Source: Embiotoca jacksoni (taxonomy: Eukaryota; Chordata; Actinopteri; Embiotocidae). Taken from it: a stretch of DNA of 64,000 bases. The stretch covers positions 186,001 through 250,000 of the forward strand of contig JAKOON010000008.1 in the NCBI GenBank assembly GCA_022577435.1, in the 5' to 3' direction. The position numbers and the translations under genes were made by a program. This document shows positions 21,401 to 30,511 of the stretch, in pieces; the stretch's first letter is position 1; each line of letters begins with the position of its first letter. The notes below the pieces were generated by a model. It searched no databases. It worked only from the letters and a program-made list of their open reading frames with translations, and had not been told where the DNA came from.

Positions 21401-24400
21401 AAAGTGCTGTGTCTTCTGAGATAGAGAAATATGAGGATTTTGACATACTAGGATTAATGGCTGATCCTTGCTCTGTCTCAGGCCAAATACGGGGCCCACA
21501 CTGAGCTAGTGATTCAGCATATCAAGGAGCTGGGTTTCACTTTCAAGCTAGAGAACAGTGCACTGCAACCAAGTCAGCAGATGCAATATTTGGGGCTATG
21601 TCTGGACTCTCAGGATGCTTGCCCGTCTGCCAGAGGAATGCATGATAGTGCTGCTGCAGCTAGCTCAGCATGTTAAGACAGCTGTCACGGTGACAGCTGG
21701 GAGGTTGATGTCTTCGCTAGGAATGATGTCAGCAGTTCATCTGCTGCGGTCATTCTCCAGGCTTGGGCTGGACCAAAGTCGAGATCCGGCAGGCTCCTGT
21801 TGCCCCTCCTAGCATGTCCGGATGTCTAGTATTGGAGCTCATCTCGTCTTCTAGATCATCTAGTGTGGTCCAGAGGGTGTTGCATCATTTTGCACAGCAG
21901 CTGCAACACAAGTGAGGTCAGACAACACCACAGTCATAGATTATCTCAACAGGCAGGGGGGGGATGTGTCAGAACCCCCAGCCTGCACAGGTTCATTAGA
22001 GACATCCTGACTTAGACAGAGGCTTTTTGGATCTCTGAGGGCCCATCATGTTTTGAGGAACCTCAATGTGGGGGCTGACAAAATGTCCCGGGAGGACCAG
22101 CTCTTGAACGAGTGAGGCTTCTCTCGAGAAGTAGCTGTGCTGATATGACAGTGCTTCAGTGGACCTATGGCCGACCTGTTTACGAGCAAGAAAAATGCTC
22201 TGTGCCCCCTCTGTGCTCCGTGCCCCATGCCCCGTGGCCAGTTCCAGACTGGCCCACTACCTTGGTTCAGGTGAGGGGACCATTCGTGCAGGTGCAGTTC
22301 TGTGACGGCGCCTCATGGTTTGGCAGTTAAAAGGAAGAAACGTACCAAACTTGGCCTGTCATCGGCAGCGGTCTCCACCATTAAATCATAGAACACAATG
22401 GCGAATGTTGTGCGGGGACAGAGGCATGGACCGTGCTCTTGTCCTCCGCAGGATGTCTTGGAGTTTGTGTAAGTGTAAGGGCCATTTGGCGTTGGCCCTG
22501 TGGGCAATAACAGCTGGCCCAACAGCCAGGGGCCACCCTTTGGTGAAACTCCTGGGGGTTCGCAGCCAGACCTCTGGCAAGGCATCTTGTCCCTCAGTGG
22601 GACTTGCAGTTCATGTTGGATGGTTTGACGGTCCTGCCGTTTGAACCCTTGGAGCAGGTGGACCTGGTGGCGGTGTTGGTTAAGACAGCCCTCTCATTAG
22701 CGCTTGCTTCAGCCTTGTCAGTGCCTCCCTTATGCATGATTTTCACAGACGACAGAGGGGTGGGGGGTGGTTGAAGCTGCCGTTAAACCATTCTTTTTGC
22801 CAGAGGTCATTACCTCCTCCTTCATTTCCAGGGTGATCCGCTTGAGGGTTCTTGACCCCCCGCCTCATGGCAGTGGGGAAGGCAAGTGCCTTTACATATG
22901 TCCCGTGCAAGTAATCCGTTGTTATGTGGACTGTGCAGCAAGCTTAATGGTAGCCCAGATGAAACGGTTCACAACTTCTCTTTAGGGGCTACAAACTGAC
23001 TAACTGTTGCTTCGTTAATTCTGATTTCATGATGTGCACTATGCTGCAGAGTTTGGTTCAGTGGGCCAACATTTATTTTGCAAAGAATACATCATGATCA
23101 TGCTTAATAAATCATAATTCATTATGATGCACTAACCTGGGAGTTATTGGCTTTTCTTTGTATTTTTTTTAATGGTTTAATTAATGCTCAATTTAGCTAT
23201 CCAAAGTAATTACAACGGTTAAAGCCATGCAGTCAAAGTTAGTATTCAGTGCTACCCCATATGTCTCTTGGCTGCAGGAAGTATGGCGTTTTTGTGCGAG
23301 TACCTCTGAGCTCCCACGGGTCAGCCTGCAAACCAGTGGCTGCTCCTGTGATGATGAGTCCATCTGAAAGGAAGAACTCAGCGGCACGCGCTATCTCTTC
23401 AATGGTCAAGTCTGATGTCAGAACATGGGAGCTGAGAACACATTGATATAAAACACAGTATAATCTAAAATGAATTTAAAACAGGAACGAGGAGCAGAAG
23501 CATGTCAGAAATTAGAAAATACAAAGTTAAAGTACTATGCAAATGTAAGTTCTTTGGGAACCTTCACTGATGAGACAGAATATTAGACAAAGGTTACTAA
23601 ATCATCAGTACTGAGGAAATGCTTTTCTGAAATCTGTATTAATTCAAAAATGCTTTCAAGACATTTATTTAGCACCTCTGAGTAACATTTATAAGGCACT
23701 CTCAGTAATCACATGAAAAAGTATACGTATTTTAGACAAGTTATTACATCCTTATCGGCTACATTATTTTTTATGTGCAAAGAATGTGGAACGAGAATGG
23801 AAACAGGATGGGGGAAAGTAACAGTCTTGGTCATGAACCACTGCCCCTGGCTGAGGTGTTGTAAAGCCTGAGGGCTGTGGGGAAAAAAAGATCTGAAACC
23901 TTCAGTGAGCTGCCAGCTGCAACTGCTCCTCTGATCTGCTCCTCTGGCCTGCCAGGATGTTGTGTAGGCCCTCTGGCTGGTATCGTCCATTATAGCCAGT
24001 ACCTTGCTCCTTATTCGCCTCTACACCCCAGTGAGTCCACAGTTACCAAGTACTGAGCCAGCTTTTTTTTAAACCAACCTGTCCAGTCGCCGAGTGTTTT
24101 TGTCAGTCATACTGCCACCCCAGCATAGTGGACCATAAAAAATAGCACATGCCACCACTGATTTGTAGAACATAGAGGATTTCATTGCAGACATCAAAGG
24201 ACCAAAGCCTCCTTAGGGAAAATAGCTGTCTCTGCCACTTTCTGTGAATTGCATTTGTGTTCAGGGACCAGTCCAGTTTGTTATCCAGATGCACACCTAA
24301 GTATTTGTAGGTCTGCACCTGTCATGAGATGGTGTTTACCAGGACCCAAATGCAGGCTCACAGACTTGGGTATCGGTTCCAAAATACAGTCTTTATTCCA

Positions 24401-27400
24401 ATCAACACAAAAACAAACAAACCAAAAGGTGGCACCTATTGTGTCCACTTGCTTCCAGTCCGGAGGGCAACTCAACCGACAGATCCGGGGAGACATGGCT
24501 GGCAGGGCAGCCGGCAGACCAGCGGACAGGACCGCTGGAAGAAACGGAGTCAATAATCCTGAGTCGGGAAGGCAACGCCACTGACTGGTGACTTCGACAG
24601 GGAGCTCCCCAGGAGGAACAGAAGCCGGAGGAACGGGAACAGGACGGATGGAGAACAGACGGAGGACGGACGGGTGACTAACAAATGAACCGACAACCAG
24701 AGGAGTGCAGGGGCAGGGTACATATAGTCCGGGGAGATGATCAGGGAGATGCAGCACACCTGCAGGTGGTGATCAGGGGTGAGTGGCTGCATCTGCTGGG
24801 ACTGGTGAGGGGCGTGGCCACGGGTGGTGAGGAGAGGAGGACACAGAACAAGCAGACAGGGGACTGAGGGGACACAGGAGGAGAGGGGATCGGGGACAAA
24901 ACCGAGGAAAACCGGACTCCTGACAGTACCCCCCCCTCAAAGGGAGCCTCTCGGCGACCAAAACTGGACCGGACTGGACGGGAGGAGGGGGGGACGGGAG
25001 GAGGGGGCACCGGAGGAGGGACAGAGGACCACAACAACACAAGACACGAGAAGGGAAACCTAGGTGGACGGAGGACGGGCACGGGGCAGGATGGCGTGGG
25101 GTGACCGCTCCGGAGGATGGCCACGGGGCAGGATGGCCTGGGGTGACCGCTCCGGAGGATGGCCACGGGGCAGGATGGCCTGGGGTGACCTGTGCGGAAG
25201 ACGCCCACGGGGCAGGATGGCCTGGGGTGACCTCTCCGGAGGATGCCCACGGGGCAGGACGGGCTCGGGGGACCACTCCGGGGGATGATGACGAGGCAGG
25301 GCTTCGACCCACACAAAGGCAGCAGGAGGCGGAGGCGGAACGTTGGCCACGCCGGAGGACAGAGCTAGAGGCGGGGCGACGACCCCGTTGGAGGCCAGAG
25401 CTGGAGGTGGGACGTCGGCCGCGCCGGAGACCGGAGCTGGAGGCAGGGCATCGACCCATCCAGAGGCAACAGGAGCTGGAGGAGGGGCGTCGACCGCGCC
25501 GGAGGACGGAGGAGCTGGAGACAGGACGTCGGCCGTGCCGGAGGCTGGAGCTGGAGACAGGATGTCGACGACCCGTCCAGCGACAGGAAACGGAGGAGCA
25601 GCGCTACTGCTGCATAGGCCACACTGCAGGACCTTGCGGGCCAATGCCCTGGCCCGGATGGCGTCTGGATCATTGGCCGCAGCTGCGGGGGTATTGAGTC
25701 CGTAGTGGCGACTGACGGGGCTGTAAGCTCGCTCGTGGCGACCGACGGGGCTGTGGGCTCGCTCGTGGTGACTGACGGCTACACGTCCAGAGACCAAGGG
25801 GCGTAGCAGGACCGGATGGCTGGTGACCCCGGTGTCGCCTCCCTCTGGGGGGGTCCCAGAAAGCCAGGCGGGTTCCCTCAAACCCAGTCCTGGGTTCAGC
25901 TGAAACGGGATCATTCCGGTGGGCCTGACTGGCAAAATATTGAAATAAAGTCATGTACCTCGGCCCCGAGTCTGGGGCCGCTGGGTCCTTCCTTGGTCGG
26001 TTCATTCTGTCATGAGGTGGTGTTTACCAGGACCCAAATGCAGGCTCACAGACTCAGGTATCGGTTCCAAAATACAGTCTTTATTCCAATCAACACAAAA
26101 ACAAACAAACCAAAAGGTGGCACCTATCGTGTCCACTTGCTTCCAGTCGGGAGGGCAACTCAACCGACAGATCCGGGGAGACACGGCTGGCAGGACAGCC
26201 GGCAGACCAGCGGACAGGACCGCTGGAAGAAACGGAGTCAATAATCCTCCGAGTCGGGAGGGCAACTCCACTGACTGGTGACTTCGACAGGGAGCTCCGC
26301 AGGAGGAACAGAAGCCAGAGGAACGGGAACAGGACAGAGGACGGACGGGTGACTAACAAATGAACCGACAACCAGAGGAGTGCAGGGGCAGGGTACATAT
26401 AGTCTGGGGAGGTGATCAGGGAGATGCAGCACACCTGCAGGTGGTGATCAGGGGTGAGTGGCTGCATCTGCTGTGAGTGGTGAGGGGCGTGGCCACAGGA
26501 GGTGAGGAGAGGAGGACACAGAACAAATAGACAGGGGACTGAGGGGACACAGGAGGAGAGGTGATCAGGGGCAAAACCAAGGAAAACCGGACTCCTGACA
26601 GCAGCACCTCAATGTCCTCCACTCGGATGGGGAACGCCTTGCTTAGGCCTTTGAAAATCCACAATCTACTTTGTCTTTGTGGTGTTCAGAAGGTGACCGT
26701 TTTTGTCACTCCAGTCAGTAAAGGCACTAGTCAGGTCCCTGTAATCTCCTTCTAGCACATTCCAGGTACACGTCTAAATATCCGTGTTATCAGAATATTT
26801 CTGGATGTGACATGACTCAGGGTTGTCTGCTGTGTACGGTGTGAACAGGAATGGTTATGGAATGGAAGAGGTTAAATACCTGATAACTGAATTTGACTGT
26901 CCTACTATTGGTACATTACATACAGTACCATTAGAGAAAATGTAGTTCTATGTAAATGACTACCTGTATCCAGAGACAGAAAGTGTTAATATGCTTTTAT
27001 ATCTTTGTGCATATCAGTGGCTTATTGGGTTCTACTTACTAATCAAATTGTAGGAGAGTGATCTCACCTATGCTTCTTTTTGATGTCAGTGAAGACCTGC
27101 ACATGGTCAGCTCCAATCTGCTTTCGATATCTCAGTAAGTTTCCAGCGCAAGCATTCAGGAGGCCCTCATCCGCCACGTGGGAAAAGACAAAACCTTCAG
27201 CCCTGATGAAATCAAGACCTGTAACCAAACAGTTACATTATATTCGTTCCTATTGGTAATCAAATTCAATCAATATTAAACAGAGGTATGCTTTGGCTGA
27301 CACACAGGTAGCTTAGAAAATATGCAGTTACTCACTTAAGACCAAACACATCACCTTACTTTACCGATAAACACAACTTAATATAAAAAGGATGGTCAGA

Positions 27401-28467
27401 CAGGGAAATCTGCTGCTGTAGTGTTGAGTATGGGAAAATATGTTTATAATTTTGCCATGACAACACATGATTGAAGACCTCTGTCTTGATCTGTTCTAAA
27501 AGCTTTGGTAGCACATATAGCCTTAAATATAGAAAAATAAATTAATGATTTACTGAACCTGAAGCCAGAGCTACAGCCAGTGCCTGCTGGTTAGCAGAGG
27601 AAAGTATTTGCACTCCGAGCGGCATGGCTGGACAGACACCTCTCACAGCAGTGCAGACTGCAGTCATACAGGCACACACCTCGGGTCCCACACAGAACGA
27701 GTAGGGGACATCGTGCATGTTTTCAATGATCATGCCATCCTAAAGAGGGGTTTACAAATGATAGTTACTGGCTTGCCTGCAGACTTCAGATGTGTAAGGA
27801 CATCAAACAATGTGAAAAAACGTACAACCCCTGCATCCCGGTAGATTGCTGCCTCCGTGCATGCTTCTTCAATGATTTGTGACATTTTAAAACATCCTAG
27901 TGGGGTACCTGAGATAGACAAGAAACTTGATGGATAAAGTATGATAACACAAGCTATAACTGCAATATTTTGCACTGATGCAATGTAACCATCTACAGTA
28001 AGCATTTGAAGTACCTACATTATTTGATTATTTGTATTTCATTCCACATTACGCTTCTACTCCACTCCAGAGAAAAATATTGTATGTTTTACTCAACAAT
28101 GTTAATTTGACAGTTATAACTGTTAAACTATCACAAATCTGTTACTTCATGAATAATATTTTTTTCAACAATAATGAACTCAAATTTTGTTTCACCTTAA
28201 CCAACTACAACATAAAATAATACTTAAACATTAGTTCATATAAATTAATATTTAATCGTACAACACTGACAGGGGACATTCTAAATTGAGAACTACTTTT
28301 TTATATTTTAAGTGTATCTTGTACAACTCTTTAAAGTAACAACAATTTAACATTGGAACATTAAAGGGGATAGGTCAGTGCAATGTTACTTCACCTGGTA
28401 AGGACTTAGCATGAATCATTCCAATAACGACGGATTTTAGGCGCCCGAAAAGTTCCAAAAACTTCAT
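18472..28467 (-). CDS. BtpA-family TIM-barrel protein, six coding exons, 268 residues
   Basis: Exons (minus): 28467-28395, 27908-27826, 27739-27559, 27218-27068, 23431-23304, 18662-18472; all phases join to one frame. Motifs in order: GMIH at 16-19, DGMIIENMHDVPY at 53-65, GVQIL then AVALASGLDFIRAEGF around 93-122, VADEG at 127-131, DIKKKHSSH at 157-165, SDGLIITGAATG, PVLVGSG at 214-220 and IGSHFK at 237-242. These are BtpA-family signatures. The family is known from a cyanobacterial photosystem I biogenesis factor; its role in animals is not established, and worm/fish members are usually labelled as mitochondrial uncharacterised proteins. The start at 28467 aligns with the usual family start (MKFLELFG). 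An in-frame ATG at 28506 would add 13 basic/hydrophobic residues (MLSAPWSLHKNRR) that could act as a mitochondrial presequence. Exon 3 has a weak donor (CAG then GTTCAG). Introns 4 and 5 hold a nested LTR/LINE and a DIRS-like element. Confidence 0.88.
18883..19293. mobile_element. MITE with AACCC(C/T)GTTTCC ends, copy 1
   Basis: The left end AAACCCTGTTTCCCAAAAAG and the right end CTTTTTTGGGAAACGGGGTT are inverted. The subterminal GCTGTGTAAAATGTAAATAA is shared with 31861 and 39311. It lies in intron 5 of the BtpA gene. No coding sequence. The superfamily is undetermined. Confidence 0.7.
19294..21020. other. BtpA intron 5, possible DIRS-like 5' part
   Basis: No host exon is seen. Because it directly precedes the DIRS-like pol remnant it may contain that element's decayed 5' region, but no recognisable gag was identified. 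Confidence 0.35.
21021..22990 (+). pseudogene. DIRS1-like tyrosine-recombinase retrotransposon remnant
   Basis: Translations spread over all three plus frames follow DIRS pol in order. QQPPPFNGI lies at about 21039, DWITSIDVTDAFFHV at about 21240, HRKYLHFAVGEG at about 21298, a degraded RILTY.D.WLILA (catalytic YLDD lost) at about 21430, HTELVIQHIKELGF at 21498-21539, and YLGLCLDS at about 21587. The RNase H-like DNTTVIDYLNRQGG is at about 21921 and NVGADKMSRE at about 22068. A recombinase-like PFEPLEQVDLVAVLVKTALS is at about 22638 and CPVQVIRCYVD at about 22903. Many stops and frameshifts make it inactive. It sits antisense to the BtpA gene in its intron 5. Terminal repeats were not found. 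Confidence 0.75.
22991..23303. other. BtpA intron 5, no feature
   Basis: AT-rich spacer between the DIRS-like remnant and BtpA exon 5. Nothing recognised. Confidence 0.4.
24320..24925 (-). repeat. 3' LTR of copy 2
   Basis: 606 bp; ends in the window read TGTCATGAG...CTCCTGACA. It contains the reverse-strand AATAAA and TATA-like signals shared with the other LTRs. Confidence 0.85.
25060..25935 (-). CDS. Proline/alanine-rich reading frame inside LTR element copy 2
   Basis: An open frame of 291 codons, in the same frame and order as 5363-6193. It has an N-terminal GMIPFQLNPGLGLREPAWLS, a PLVSGRVAVS block, NDPDAIRARALARK, VDAPPPAP-type units, then about seven units resembling PPERSPQAILPRGH near the C-terminus. 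In another frame MNRPRKDPAAPDSGPRYMTL (from 26005) is open for 111 codons and may be the true gag-like start. No recognised domain. Conservation of the frame in two diverged copies is the only argument that it is translated. Confidence 0.35.
   Translation of the reverse strand: MPVRPTGMIPFQLNPGLGLREPAWLSGTPPEGGDTGVTSHPVLLRPLVSGRVAVSHHERAHSPVGRHERAYSPVSRHYGLNTPAAAANDPDAIRARALARKVLQCGLCSSSAAPPFPVAGRVVDILSPAPASGTADVLSPAPPSSGAVDAPPPAPVASGWVDALPPAPVSGAADVPPPALASNGVVAPPLALSSGVANVPPPPPAAFVWVEALPRHHPPEWSPEPVLPRGHPPERSPQAILPRGRLPHRSPQAILPRGHPPERSPQAILPRGHPPERSPHAILPRARPPST
26008..26600 (-). repeat. 5' LTR of copy 2
   Basis: 593 bp, directly adjacent (one base) to the candidate self-priming site at 25996-26006. 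Confidence 0.85.
26857..28394. other. BtpA exons 2-4 and their introns
   Basis: Apart from the BtpA exons at 27068-27218, 27559-27739 and 27826-27908, no repeats or other genes were recognised. Confidence 0.5.
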
Positions 28468-28506
28468 TCTCCTGTTTTTGTGAAGCGACCAGGGAGCAGA
28501 GAGCAT

Positions 28507-29280
28507 ATCTTGGTTTTTGTCCTTTAAAGCATGGGGGATCAGGTGAGGGGCCGAAGGTCAATTCTGTTAATCAAACAAAATCTTTAAAAACAAACTGTCG
28601 TCAAAATCGGACTAAGAAAACAATTGTTTACATTACATTACACTGCATTAAAAATGCTTAAGCAGTGCAGAAAGGTTATTTTTATGGAGCCAAACGGACA
28701 ACAGTCTCCATGCCGTTGGTTGCAAGGGGTAGAAATAGGCATTGAAACAGTAGCACCGAGATCAATAATTGCCAGTTGGGAATAGCTAAGTACCGATTTC
28801 CACGAAATGACACACCAACTAGCAATTTGTTATCTCGCAGTCTCTCGATGGGAACCTGTAGCACAGGCTGGAGCTTCCGCATGGTATATTGTGTCATCCT
28901 CCCCTAAACAACAGATGCGCCAAGGATGACAGTGACATATGAGGCATTCATTGAACGCAAATGCTCGTGTGCCTCACAATATTTTGGCCGCGGTGCATTC
29001 TACTTCAGGTTAACTCGAAAGGACTACGGCTTTGTTTACATCTGGCAGACGAGCCACGCGGTGCCTGGGCACTTCCTGTTTGGAAGCACCGCCCCTGCAG
29101 CTGTCACCACAGCAGGTCCCACCTCCTGTTTGCCAGCAAAATAATACAAATATATGTTTTCCTTTTCTTTAGCACAATTGCAACTTACTTCAGCAAATAC
29201 ATTTGTTGTGTATATTGTAAGACTGTGGTGTACGCAGTCAAAATGACAGTATAAAGAGGCGGGGATTTTGGAGGTTTAGC
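28507..29280. promoter_or_regulatory. Head-to-head promoter region of the BtpA gene and cyclin E
   Basis: Separates the divergently transcribed BtpA gene (minus) and cyclin E (plus). On the plus strand TATAAAG (29250-29256) overlaps a GC box GAGGCGGGG (29256-29264) and precedes an E2F-like TTTAGCGCC (29275-29283). E2F control of cyclin E is established for the family; this site deviates from the consensus by one base. A further GC-rich CCGCCCC lies near 29088. A 71-codon minus-strand frame at 28682-28897 has no recognised similarity. Confidence 0.5.
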
Positions 29281-29482
29281 GCCACATTATATCGACTCCC
29301 CCCCTGACGTCGCTGCTTAAACTCATCTCTGCTTTTACCAGACGCCAGTGTAGAGAAGCTAACCCGGCCTCGACTCACAAATAGGAGCAACAGGCTGAAC
29401 AACAGGCACTGAAGTTTGAACGCAACATCCATATTTATTCTTAGACGCTGATAAGAGTGAACTTCAAGGGTAGAATCTTGAG
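29281..29482 (+). other. Cyclin E non-coding exon 1
   Basis: From the predicted start about 30 bases after TATAAAG to a strong splice donor (TTGAG then GTAAGTGA at 29483). The next exon begins at 30021 after an acceptor TTATCATTCTTAG. The transcription start is inferred. Confidence 0.5.
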
Positions 29483-30055
29483 GTAAGTGATCAAAATGAA
29501 GCTTTGTTGCACGAGTTAGTTACGTTAAGCTTCTTTCAGGTCGACATTTGTAACGTCGTTGAGCTAACATTAATGGCAACTAAACTGCAACAAGTTAGAA
29601 AACGGCTAATGGGGTACAAGTTTGTATTGCTGCTGATCTGTAGTTTGTGTTAAATGCGTCCACGGTGCTGTTGCTACTGTCGTAAACTCAGAATTCAAGC
29701 GTCACTGCTGCGCCCTGGTCCTTCGGCCATTATATGGAAAGCCAGCTGTCCAATGTTAGTGGGGGGAAAAACGAGGTCCCCTGATAAATAACCAACAGGA
29801 CCACGTAACACAGATTGTATACGGGACACATTTCATGAATATCCTTGAATGATGTGGTACTTTTTGACGACTTTCGTACTGCATCCTGTACCAATTTCCC
29901 CGCGCAAGTCTGAGTTGGGCTTTGTCAGAAGGAGGGAGTTAAGAGTGGGGGTTGGGAGTGAATGAATGTGTTTGTTTTAAGTCCCCATATGTACAACTTA
30001 AAAGCATTTATCATTCTTAGGTTTGCTCAGAACAGCATCGAACCACCAAAGTATA

Positions 30056-30437
30056 ATGCGAGGAAAACGGTGAGTTTCGCATTGATTTCCTTCACGACTC
30101 TATCTGCCGCTTCAATCAAAGTGTGTGACGACAGAAATAAACTTATGTTGATGGAGCTTTAGCCATCCGGCTAGTTAGCCTGTTGTAGTAGGACATTATT
30201 TTGACTATAATGGCACGTCTATTAAAGCTTTTTACGTTTTACGCTAACACTAGATATTGAAAGCACGTTTTGTTTTGTGTCGTAATAGGGAAGAGACAGA
30301 ACCGAAGTGTGTCGCTCCCGAGGCGCCCAAGGAAAACACAGTAAGACCGCGAAAGAGGAAGGCAGATGTTGCCATAGTAAGTTGTCTGAAAGGTTTACAG
30401 ACTAGTCCATAACTGGTCTAAACTATATTTTAAGCTG

Positions 30438-30511
<74 letters not shown>

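Larger units (their letters stand above)
24320..26600 (-). mobile_element. Non-autonomous LTR retrotransposon, copy 2 (minus strand)
   Basis: Same family as 4588-6799. The 5' LTR (in element sense) is 26600-26008, the 3' LTR 24925-24320, with TGTCAGGAG/CTCATGACA ends, and the polypurine tract is seen as CCCCCCCTC at about 24929-24938. The presumed RNA start (complement of 26369-26359) is again exactly complementary over 11 nt to the site at 25996-26006, one base inside the 5' LTR. TSDs differ at one of five positions. Inserted into an older LINE inside BtpA intron 4, in the same sense as the BtpA gene. Confidence 0.85.
23709..26856 (-). pseudogene. LINE (L2/Rex-like) reverse transcriptase fragment split by LTR copy 2
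   Basis: Minus strand, 26856-26601: translations LFTPYTADNPESCHIQKYSD and YRDLTSAFTDWSDKNGHLLN then NTTKTK, the C-terminal RT/thumb region. The same frame family continues after the LTR element at 24319 with QTYKYLGVHLDNKLDWSLNT and runs into degraded sequence to about 23709. The two halves flank the LTR insertion with imperfect 5-bp duplications (GCACC at 24315-24319, GCAGC at 26601-26605). Located in BtpA intron 4. It is 5'-truncated and has stops. Confidence 0.75.

Noticed and set aside
20899..21504. 201-codon plus frame as a host gene
   Set aside because: Its recognisable part (DVTDAFFHV) is DIRS-like RT, so it is part of the retrotransposon remnant.
28682..28897. 71-codon minus-strand frame upstream of the BtpA gene
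   Set aside because: No recognised similarity and no frame-consistent splice to BtpA exon 1 could be found.
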